Origin: Candidatus Poribacteria bacterium
GTDB taxonomy: Bacteria > Poribacteria > WGA-4E > B28-G17
Direction of reading: 5' to 3'
Length of the DNA: 64,000 nucleotides
Assembly (NCBI GenBank): GCA_021162805.1
Contig: JAGGXZ010000151.1
Location: forward strand, 1 to 64,000
Below the pieces are notes generated by a model that worked only from the letters and a program-made list of their open reading frames with translations, searched no databases and was not told the origin of the DNA. Every line of letters starts with the position of its first letter. Within the stretch, counting starts at the first letter, position 1. A program made the translations under genes and the position numbers. Shown piece by piece: positions 34,014-41,407 of this stretch.

Positions 34014-35111
34014 CTACCTCAGTTTCAGGGTGCTAAGCGTTATCAAGACGAATATGGCAGCGATTATCCAGAATCTCACCACCACTTTCGTCTCTGACCA
34101 TCCTTTCTGCTCGAAGTGATGATGCAGCGGGGCCATTTTGAAAACCCTTTTCCCCGTGAGTTTATAGGACCATACCTGAATAATCACCGAGAGGGCTTCT
34201 ATAACGAAGACCCCTCCGACGATCACCAGAAGTATCTCCTCCTTGATGAGCACAGCCACCGTTCCGATGGCCGCTCCCAGCGAAAGCGCCCCTACATCTC
34301 CCATGAACATCTCCGCCGGATGGCAGTTATACCATAAAAACCCCAATCCTGCCCCCACCATGGTAGCGCAGAAGACGGCCAACTCCCCGGCAAGTGGGAT
34401 ATGAACGATATCCAGGTAATCGGCCATTTTGAAGTTGCTGGTGATGTGTGATAGCACCGCATACGTTCCCGCCACGAAAATCGTGCATGTTATCGCCAGC
34501 CCATCCAGTCCATCGGTCAAATTGACCGCGTTGGAGGTGCCCACTATGACCAGCATGGCGAAGGGGATGAAGAGCGGTCCCAGATCAGGCCTGAAATTCT
34601 TGAAAAATGGGAAAAGCAAGGCTGTCTTCGACTCCATCCCGCTGGGGACGGGACCCCATCTGTAAACCCAATACGCTATGATGAACGCGCCGAACGATTG
34701 GATGATGATCTTATGCCATCCCCTTAGCCCCAGTGACCGTCTATTTCTGACCTTGAGGTAATCATCCAGAAAACCCAACCCTCCGAACCATATCAGCGAG
34801 AACAGAACGATATAGATAAGCGGATCGTCCAGGCGAGCCCATAGGAAGGTGGAGATGATAATCGCCGAGAGTATCAGAACCCCGCCCATGGTCGGCGTTC
34901 CGGCTTTTGACATGTGAGTCTTCGGCCCATCGTTCCGTATCTGTTGGCCGATTTTCATCCTTCGTAACCTCTCTATCGTGAACGGCCCGAGGATCAGGCT
35001 GATCGCCAGCGCCGTCACCGTCGCATACATTGCCCTGAAGGTTATGTACTGAAAGACGTTAAAAGGCGAAAAGAACTGTATCAGCTTTTTGAAGAAGAGG
35101 TAGTAGAACAT
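34014..35111 (-). CDS. mraY: Phospho-N-acetylmuramoyl-pentapeptide transferase
   Basis: 365 residues with ten membrane helices. MraY transfers phospho-MurNAc-pentapeptide to undecaprenyl phosphate to form lipid I. The Mg-binding and catalytic loops are MSKAGTPTMGG, FLDDYLK, NAVNLTDGLDGLA, FMGDVGALSLG and APLHHHFEQKGW. It overlaps the murF stop by 31 bases. Confidence 0.98.
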   Translation of the reverse strand: MFYYLFFKKLIQFFSPFNVFQYITFRAMYATVTALAISLILGPFTIERLRRMKIGQQIRNDGPKTHMSKAGTPTMGGVLILSAIIISTFLWARLDDPLIYIVLFSLIWFGGLGFLDDYLKVRNRRSLGLRGWHKIIIQSFGAFIIAYWVYRWGPVPSGMESKTALLFPFFKNFRPDLGPLFIPFAMLVIVGTSNAVNLTDGLDGLAITCTIFVAGTYAVLSHITSNFKMADYLDIVHIPLAGELAVFCATMVGAGLGFLWYNCHPAEMFMGDVGALSLGAAIGTVAVLIKEEILLVIVGGVFVIEALSVIIQVWSYKLTGKRVFKMAPLHHHFEQKGWSETKVVVRFWIIAAIFVLITLSTLKLR

Positions 35112-36475
35112 CTTCTCTCCCTGATCGCCTCGAGGATTTTCTCGAACCTCATGGCGCGGGATGCCTTAAGCAGCACCACATCGCCCGGCTCAATCAGATC
35201 GCATACCCGAGAAGAAGCCTCCTCGGAAGTGTTGAAATGAAGGGTGGGCTTTCCGAACTTCAAAGGGAGCTCTGCAATAAGCTTTGATCTCTCGCCGACG
35301 GTGATCACAATGTCCGGATCGGCTTTCAGGATCATCTCGCCGGCTTGTCTGTGAAGCTCGTCCTCCCGTTCGCCCAACTCCAGCATATCACCTAGAACGA
35401 CCACTTTCCTGCGTCCGTTACCGACTTCGATCAATATTTCAACGGCAGCCTGGAGGGATTTTGGATTTGAGTTGTAGGCGTCGTTTATAAGGGTGATTCC
35501 CCCCTCCAACTCGATCAACTCCGATCTCATATGTGGTGGAGTGAACCTGTTGAGTCCATCGATGATCTCCCGTGGTTTAATCCCTATGCTCCATGCAGCG
35601 CAGGTTGAGGCAAGGGCGTTAAGGACGTTATGCGTTCCCAACGCCGATAGTCTCACCTGCCCGATTCGCTCACCGCGTATCGAGATGTTAAAGCACATCC
35701 CTTCGCCGGTGAACCTCACCTCCTCGCCTCTCACGTCCGCCCTTTCGCTCAGCCCGAAAGTGAACACATCGCCTCTAGCCCTATCTCTGAGCCTGGGCGT
35801 GAAGGGATCGTCCACGTTCAACACCGCCGTTTGGACGAAGCGGAGCAGCTCACCTTTTTCGCGTGCAACCCCATCCAGATCGCCGAAGAACTGGAGATGT
35901 GAGGGTCCTATGTTGGTGATCACACCCACCTGAGGGGAGGATATCTCCGAAAGCCTACTGATCTCACCGAACCGGCTGGTTCCGAGCTCAAGCACAACGT
36001 AGAGGTGTTCCCCGGTCAACCGAAAGAGGGTCAGCGGGACTCCGATCAGGTTGTTCAGATTCCCCTCATTTTTGAGAACTGAGTGAGAAAGAGAGAGAAT
36101 CGAGCTGATCATCTCCTTAACGGTGGTTTTCCCGTTGCTACCGGTCACCGCTACGACCGTAGGATTGAATCTTCTTCTCCACCCAGCGGCAAGATCTCCC
36201 AGCGCCCGCAGGGTATCATCGACCGAGATAATCGGAAATCCATCGGGGCAGATGACATCCCGTGATACAATAGCAGCGACTGCCCCCTTAGAGGCAGCAT
36301 CTCGGACGAAATCGTGTCCGTCAAACCTCTCCCCCCTTAAGGCCACAAAGAGCTCACCGGGAGAAATCGTGCGGGAATCGGTCGATACGCCTGAGATCTC
36401 CAACTCTTCGGCTTCTCTTCCCCCTGATATCCTTCCGGATACAATCCCAGCTATCTCCCTCAGTTTAAGGTTCAC
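35081..36475 (-). CDS. murF: UDP-N-acetylmuramoyl-tripeptide--D-alanyl-D-alanine ligase
   Basis: 464 residues, GTG start adjoining the murE stop. MurF adds D-Ala-D-Ala to complete the pentapeptide. VAVTGSNGKTTVKEMI is the ATP loop, LELGTSRFGEI and INDAYNSNPKSL are family motifs, and the N-terminal domain has VSTDSRTISPGELFVALRGERFDGHDF-like MurE/F sequence in shorter blocks. No ddl gene is in the cluster, so D-Ala-D-Ala must be made elsewhere. Confidence 0.97.
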   Translation of the reverse strand: MNLKLREIAGIVSGRISGGREAEELEISGVSTDSRTISPGELFVALRGERFDGHDFVRDAASKGAVAAIVSRDVICPDGFPIISVDDTLRALGDLAAGWRRRFNPTVVAVTGSNGKTTVKEMISSILSLSHSVLKNEGNLNNLIGVPLTLFRLTGEHLYVVLELGTSRFGEISRLSEISSPQVGVITNIGPSHLQFFGDLDGVAREKGELLRFVQTAVLNVDDPFTPRLRDRARGDVFTFGLSERADVRGEEVRFTGEGMCFNISIRGERIGQVRLSALGTHNVLNALASTCAAWSIGIKPREIIDGLNRFTPPHMRSELIELEGGITLINDAYNSNPKSLQAAVEILIEVGNGRRKVVVLGDMLELGEREDELHRQAGEMILKADPDIVITVGERSKLIAELPLKFGKPTLHFNTSEEASSRVCDLIEPGDVVLLKASRAMRFEKILEAIRERRCSTTSSSKS

Positions 36476-37942
36476 CTAACACCTCTTTTTAATATATTTA
36501 GCGGCAACCTCTCTGTCGTCGAAATGTATCTTCCGATCACCTATGATCTGGTAATCCTCATGTCCCTTACCGGCGATGAGGATCAGATCATCTTTCCGTG
36601 CGGATCGGACAGCTTTAGCTATCGCCTGTTCCCTATCAGGTTCCACTTCGTAACTTGCATCGGGGTGAACCCCTTTCAGGATCTGCTTGATGATCTCCAT
36701 CGGCTCCTCCGTACGGGGGTTATCGGAGGTGATGATGGTGTGATCCGCCAGTCTCGTCGAGATCTCCCCCATTTTTGGCCGTTTGGCCCTATCTCTGTCC
36801 CCGCCACAGCCGAAAACCGAGATCAGTCTGCCTCCCGTGATTTTCCTCGCCGTTTTCAGCGCCCTTTCCAGTGCATCGGGCGTATGGGCGTAATCGACTA
36901 TCACGGCGAAATCCTGTCCAAGATCCACCAGCTCGAATCTCCCAGCGACTTTATCTAGCGATTCCAAACCCGACTTTATAGCATCAAAGCTTAATCCCAT
37001 CGCCACACCGACGCCTGATGCAGCCATGGCGTTGTAGATGTTATGATCGCCGGGGAGCTTAAGCTCAATTATCCCATCACCGATCGGAGTTTTCAAACGA
37101 AAGTGAAGTCCGTTGATCGTGGATTCAATCGGATCGGCCGAGATCCCGCCATTACGGTTATTCAGCCCGTACCCGATGATCCCGGCCCCAACTGATTCAG
37201 CTTTCCTCAGGAAATATTCAGCGGAGGGATCGTCGACGTTTATGACGGCATATCCTTCCTCCTTGAGCAAATCCAGCAGCTTGAGTTTCGCCTTACGATA
37301 GTTTTCGAAGGTTCCGTGGAAATCCAGGTGATCCCATGTGAGATTTGTGAAGACTCCCACGTCGAACCTGACACCATCTACCCTTCTAAGCTCAAGGGCG
37401 TGTGACGATACCTCCATCACCACGCCATTGAGCCCTTCTTCGATTGATTTCCTCATCATCCTCTGTATCTCAAGCCCGTCCGGCGTCGTATTCAGAGCTG
37501 ATATGAGGCGAGAACCGATTCTATGCGCTATCGTGCCGAAGATAGCAGATTGGATTCCAGCCGATCTGAGGATCGCCCATGTCAGATAAGCTGTTGTGGT
37601 CTTACCGTTCGTGCCCGTCACCCCTATGACCTTAAGCTCGGAAGAGGGATTACCGTAGAAGTTCGCCGCCATAAGCGCCAGCGCCCTCCTAGCGTCCTTG
37701 ACTTTAACCCTGCCGACCCCATCGATGGGGTGAAGATCCCTTTCAGAGACCAGGAGGACGGCACCTCTTGTGATAGCATCCTTAATGAACCGATGGCCAT
37801 CCTGTTTAAAACCTGCCAGGCATACGAAGGCATAACCGGGGGCTACCCGACGGGAGTCATGCTCTATGCCGGATATCTCCATATCCGGATCGGCATCACA
37901 GTATAAAGGCTCAAGGTCCTGAAATAACTCCTTCAATCTCAT
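36476..37942 (-). CDS. murE: UDP-MurNAc-tripeptide synthetase, meso-DAP type
   Basis: 488 residues from ATG 37942; the longer frame to 38122 lies inside ftsI and adds a low-complexity, non-homologous stretch. MurE adds the third amino acid. Motifs: GIEHDSRRVAPGYAFV, GVTGTNGKTTTAYLTWAIL, VMEVSSHAL, and TSDNPRTEEP; DNPR is the signature of enzymes that use meso-diaminopimelate, so the wall is of the DAP type. It overlaps ftsI by 32 bases. Confidence 0.96.
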   Translation of the reverse strand: MRLKELFQDLEPLYCDADPDMEISGIEHDSRRVAPGYAFVCLAGFKQDGHRFIKDAITRGAVLLVSERDLHPIDGVGRVKVKDARRALALMAANFYGNPSSELKVIGVTGTNGKTTTAYLTWAILRSAGIQSAIFGTIAHRIGSRLISALNTTPDGLEIQRMMRKSIEEGLNGVVMEVSSHALELRRVDGVRFDVGVFTNLTWDHLDFHGTFENYRKAKLKLLDLLKEEGYAVINVDDPSAEYFLRKAESVGAGIIGYGLNNRNGGISADPIESTINGLHFRLKTPIGDGIIELKLPGDHNIYNAMAASGVGVAMGLSFDAIKSGLESLDKVAGRFELVDLGQDFAVIVDYAHTPDALERALKTARKITGGRLISVFGCGGDRDRAKRPKMGEISTRLADHTIITSDNPRTEEPMEIIKQILKGVHPDASYEVEPDREQAIAKAVRSARKDDLILIAGKGHEDYQIIGDRKIHFDDREVAAKYIKKRC

Positions 37943-39659
37943 GTCTTTCCCCGGCGAAGGCCTTTGCATAGACACCGCGGACTTTCTCATACTGCAGTAT
38001 CTTCCTCCCAACAGCGCTGAAGACGGGAGCCGCCACATCTCCCCCGTGATGTTTTCCCTCCGGCTCGTCGATGACGACCACGATGGAATAGGAGGGGCTA
38101 TCCATGGGGAAGAAGCCGACAAAAGTCGAGACGAACTTCTCCCTTGAATATCCCCTTCTCCCCGCTTTCTGGGCGGTCCCGGTCTTACCTGCCACCTCCA
38201 CTCCTTCTATCTGAGCATTTGTACCTGTTCCCTCTTTGACGACCAGATTCAACATACGTGCCATCATATCAGCCGTTCTGGCTGATATAACCCTCCTTTC
38301 AACCTGAGGTTTAAACCTCCTGATCAATCTCCCTCGGCTATCCCGTATCTCCATTCCGATATGAGGTTTCATCATCACACCGCCGTTAGCTATGGCATTG
38401 AAGGCGCAGAGTATCTGAAGGGGGGTGACGGTTATGCCCTGGCCGAACGGGATATAGGTCAGGATAGCTTTGTCGCTCCAGACATTTAACGCTGAGATAT
38501 CCCCTTTCTTCTCAAACGGCAGATCTATACCCGTCTTCCGTCCAAATCCAAAAAGCCTTATGTACTTTTCAAACTTCTCCCTACCTAAGGTTCTGGCTAC
38601 CTTGAGAGCGCCAATATTGCTGGATTTAGCCAGAACCTGACGCAGCGTCAGCCATCCATAGGGGGCGATATCGTGTATGGGATGTCCTCGGAAATACAGC
38701 ACACCGTTCTCACAGAAGATGCTGGAGGATGGCGAGAGTAGCCCCTCTTCGATGGCGCCCGAAATCGGAACTATCTTGAATACGGACCCGGGTTCGAACG
38801 TCATCTGAATGGCCCTGTTCAGCTTGATCTTCTCCGGTGTCGTTCCATATCTATTCAGATCAAATGGGGGATAGTTGGCCATGGCGAGCACTTCACCCGT
38901 TTTGGGATTCATCACGATGATCGTACCGCCGGAGGCTTTCCAGAACCTGCACGCTTTATCGAGCTCATCCTCAGCGATATGTTGTATCATCTCGTCTATC
39001 GTCAATATCAGTTCACTGTTGTATCTGGGAAGATTCGGCTCGCCGTCGGGATACTGAAAGATCCTGTTACGGGCATCCTTGTATATATGAAGGGTGGTTT
39101 CGTAATACCTGATCTGATCGTTATAATACTTTTCAACCCCGCTGATGCCTCCCCCGCGGAAGTTAACATATCCTATAACGTGTGAGAGCAGGTCTTTCTT
39201 AGGATAAATCCTCTTCTCCTGAACCTCAAACCAAACTCCCCTGATCTCGCCCGATCTGACCATTTCGATTATGGGTTTCATCAAGGATAAATCCCGCTTT
39301 TTAGTCAACCATACAAACTTTCTATCCTTACGACTTAATTTCTCCCTGATCTTTTCGGGATCGATTTTAAGAAGGGGTGCCAGCTTTCGAGCCGTAGCAT
39401 CCGGGTCTTTCACGAGGGTTGGATCGGCCCAAACTGAGAGGGTGTCTATGTTGACCGCCAGGCTTTTCCCATTTCTATCCGTGATCTTACCTCTTCGAAC
39501 CCTGGTTCCCAGCTCCCCTGTGATAAGCTCCTCCGAGCGTTTCCTAAGCGCTTTAGCGTTCATCTCGATGTGTAACACTCTGGCTATCATTATAAGGAAG
39601 AAAACCTGAACGGCTATGAAGAAGATGATAGTCCTAACCTTTTGAACCCTCGATACCAT
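37911..39659 (-). CDS. ftsI: Septal peptidoglycan transpeptidase (class B PBP, FtsI type)
   Basis: 582 residues. One N-terminal membrane helix, a pedestal domain (RGKITDRNGKSLAVN) and a C-terminal penicillin-binding transpeptidase. Catalytic motifs are Ser-x-x-Lys in FEPGSVFKIVP, Ser-x-Asn in KSSNIGA and KTGTAQK. A disordered tail follows. It cross-links septal wall with FtsW. The MraZ-MraW-FtsL-FtsI order is the classic dcw order. There is no PASTA domain. Confidence 0.95.
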   Translation of the reverse strand: MVSRVQKVRTIIFFIAVQVFFLIMIARVLHIEMNAKALRKRSEELITGELGTRVRRGKITDRNGKSLAVNIDTLSVWADPTLVKDPDATARKLAPLLKIDPEKIREKLSRKDRKFVWLTKKRDLSLMKPIIEMVRSGEIRGVWFEVQEKRIYPKKDLLSHVIGYVNFRGGGISGVEKYYNDQIRYYETTLHIYKDARNRIFQYPDGEPNLPRYNSELILTIDEMIQHIAEDELDKACRFWKASGGTIIVMNPKTGEVLAMANYPPFDLNRYGTTPEKIKLNRAIQMTFEPGSVFKIVPISGAIEEGLLSPSSSIFCENGVLYFRGHPIHDIAPYGWLTLRQVLAKSSNIGALKVARTLGREKFEKYIRLFGFGRKTGIDLPFEKKGDISALNVWSDKAILTYIPFGQGITVTPLQILCAFNAIANGGVMMKPHIGMEIRDSRGRLIRRFKPQVERRVISARTADMMARMLNLVVKEGTGTNAQIEGVEVAGKTGTAQKAGRRGYSREKFVSTFVGFFPMDSPSYSIVVVIDEPEGKHHGGDVAAPVFSAVGRKILQYEKVRGVYAKAFAGERHEIEGVISGP

Positions 39660-39668
39660 CTTCCTCCC

Positions 39669-39938
39669 TCATTTGATGATGATAATCGGTTCCTCATCGG
39701 GGAGGGTCATATCGAACTTATCGGCCAGTTTCCCAAGCCTTTCAGGCGATCTCAAATACTCCTTCTCACATCTGAGTTTGTCGATGTCGTTCTTGAGGAT
39801 GAGCTTTTCGCGGTTGAGCTCCTGAAACCTTATGTTGATAAACCTCATCTGCATGTTAAACCAGATGTGAAAGAAGGCCAAAACTCCGAAAGCGGTGACC
39901 AGGAAACAGATTATAACCAAGTAAAGCCCTTTTCTCAT
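39669..39938 (-). CDS. ftsL: Cell division protein FtsL
   Basis: 89 residues: short basic start, one membrane helix (about residues 5-25) and a periplasmic coiled coil (FQELNREKLILKNDIDKLR). Small and weakly conserved, it is identified mainly by layout and by lying between rsmH and ftsI, where FtsL occurs. FtsL joins FtsQ and FtsB to activate FtsWI. It adjoins the rsmH stop (TAG ATG). Confidence 0.82.
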   Translation of the reverse strand: MRKGLYLVIICFLVTAFGVLAFFHIWFNMQMRFINIRFQELNREKLILKNDIDKLRCEKEYLRSPERLGKLADKFDMTLPDEEPIIIIK

Positions 39939-40820
39939 CTAAATCGCCTCGGCGGCTCTCAGTTTGGCACTCCTGGAACGGGGGTTCTCCCTCACCTCCT
40001 CATCCCCAGGAGTTACAGGTTTTCGGGTGATTATCTTCAGACAGGTCCCTTCACGGAACTTCCACTTCACGATTCTATCCTCGAGCGAGTGAAAAGATAT
40101 TACGCATATCCTCCCGCCCGGTTTCAGCCATCTTATAGCCGAATCCAATCCTCTTTCCAGGTTATCGAGCTCCCTGTTGACGTATATCCTCAGCGCTAGG
40201 AAGATCCTCGTCGCCGGATGAAACCTCCCATGACGGGGCACGGTGGATTCGACTATCTGCGCAAGTTGCCTGGTGGTAAGTATAGGCGATTTCTCCCTGA
40301 GCCTCGTTATCCTCCTGGCTATCCTCCCGGCCCATCTCTCCTCGCCGTATCTACGAAATATCTCACGAAGCTCCCTCTCGCTTTTAGTGTTGACCACCTC
40401 ACGGGCGGTCAGGGGGATTCTCCTATCCATCCTCATATCCAGAGGCGCGTCCAGACGAAAACTGAACCCCCTCTCCGGATCGGAGAGTTGAATCCACGAA
40501 ACACCCAGATCCATGAGTATGCCGTCCACCTCATCCACATCCAGTGAACGAAGGATATCATCTAGATCGGCGAAATTGGCATGGGCAAACCTCACTCTAT
40601 CCCCAAATCTTTTTAATCTCTCTTTGGCGATGGATATCGCCTCCGAATCCAAGTCTATTCCTATCAACCTTCCGCCGGGAGAACTGAGCTCCAATATTCT
40701 CTCGGCATGTCCGCCGGCTCCCAAAGTACAGTCCACATAAACCCCTCCATCTTTGGGGTTTAAAAGTGACATAACCTCATCGAGCAGAACCGGTATGTGG
40801 AAGCGATCATAGCTGGACAT
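39939..40820 (-). CDS. rsmH: 16S rRNA (cytosine-1402-N4)-methyltransferase
   Basis: 293 residues. RsmH methylates C1402 of 16S rRNA with S-adenosylmethionine. HIPVLLDEVMSLL starts the protein, DCTLGAGGHAERIL is the SAM loop, and GILMDLGVSWIQLSDPERGFSFR and ICVISFHSLEDRIVK are family blocks. It overlaps mraZ by 14 bases, as common in dcw operons. Confidence 0.97.
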   Translation of the reverse strand: MSSYDRFHIPVLLDEVMSLLNPKDGGVYVDCTLGAGGHAERILELSSPGGRLIGIDLDSEAISIAKERLKRFGDRVRFAHANFADLDDILRSLDVDEVDGILMDLGVSWIQLSDPERGFSFRLDAPLDMRMDRRIPLTAREVVNTKSERELREIFRRYGEERWAGRIARRITRLREKSPILTTRQLAQIVESTVPRHGRFHPATRIFLALRIYVNRELDNLERGLDSAIRWLKPGGRICVISFHSLEDRIVKWKFREGTCLKIITRKPVTPGDEEVRENPRSRSAKLRAAEAI

Positions 40821-41253
40821 TTATCATCTCGGCCAGATCTTCCAACCCTTGTTCCATCTCCTCGCTGTAATACTTATCTATAACTTCTTTTGCCCAAATC
40901 TCTATCTTGTCCACGATCCCGATCATGACAACTCGTCGGTTTATCCCTGCCATCTGCCTTTGCCGCTGCGGGATCATCAGCCTGCCCTGCTTGTCGAGGG
41001 AGCATTCTATAGCGCTGCTGAAGAAGAGCCTCTGTAGTTTTCGTCCTTCCGGCTGAGTGAACGATGTGGTTTCCCTAAGTTTATTGGCTATCTTAACCCA
41101 TTCCTCATAGGGGAAGAGAGCCAGACATCCATCGAACCAGCGGGAGAGGATCAGCTTACAGTTATATCTCTGATTCAGCACTTCCCTGAATTTGGAAGGT
41201 ATACTAACCCTTCCCTTCTCGTCGAGGGTGCATTCATACTCGCCGGTGAACAT
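40807..41253 (-). CDS. mraZ: Transcriptional regulator MraZ
   Basis: 148 residues from ATG 41253; the frame also opens at GTG 41274 but that codon lies inside the operator boxes. Two AbrB-like SpoVT half-domains are visible: EYECTLDEKGRVSIPSKFRE and ECSLDKQGRLMIPQRQR. MraZ binds TGGGN repeats upstream of its own gene as a ring and usually represses the dcw operon. Three such boxes lie just upstream, so autoregulation is well supported by the DNA. Confidence 0.96.
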   Translation of the reverse strand: MFTGEYECTLDEKGRVSIPSKFREVLNQRYNCKLILSRWFDGCLALFPYEEWVKIANKLRETTSFTQPEGRKLQRLFFSSAIECSLDKQGRLMIPQRQRQMAGINRRVVMIGIVDKIEIWAKEVIDKYYSEEMEQGLEDLAEMINVQL

Positions 41254-41258
41254 ACCTC

Positions 41259-41283
41259 TCCCACTTTTCCCCACTTTCTCCCA
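41259..41283 (-). promoter_or_regulatory. Three MraZ-box direct repeats
   Basis: On the minus strand TGGGA (41279-41283), TGGGG (41269-41273) and TGGGA (41259-41263) are separated by five bases each, a 10-base period that puts them on one DNA face. This is the known MraZ operator pattern. The last box overlaps the mraZ ribosome site. Confidence 0.9.
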
Positions 41284-41287
41284 CTGT

Positions 41288-41315
41288 ATTATATCACAAT
41301 TGAAATCCTTGTCAA
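41288..41315 (-). promoter_or_regulatory. Promoter of the dcw operon
   Basis: On the minus strand TTGACA (41310-41315), 16 bases, TATAAT (41288-41293). The MraZ boxes begin four bases after the -10 box, so bound MraZ would block initiation. Confidence 0.88.
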
Positions 41316-41377
41316 GAGAAAAATTTCATTCGATATGATTTTTTTCAGCGTTTCAGATTGATCGTCGTCGGATAATG

Positions 41378-41403
41378 TAGAGGCGCACAGTTGTGCGCCT
41401 CTA
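41378..41403. repeat. Perfect palindromic hairpin, REP-like
   Basis: TAGAGGCGCACA, GT, TGTGCGCCTCTA: a 12-base perfect stem with a two-base gap. It begins five bases after the metalloprotease stop, and no T run follows. It resembles the 6272-6299 repeat. Confidence 0.78.
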
Positions 41404-41407
41404 TAAC

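Noticed and set aside
37943-38122. Upstream extension of the murE frame
   Set aside because: It lies inside ftsI and encodes low-complexity sequence without family similarity; the ATG at 37942 fits the MurE start.
41254-41274. GTG start for mraZ, 7 codons earlier
   Set aside because: It overlaps the MraZ operator boxes; the ATG at 41253 begins the conserved domain.
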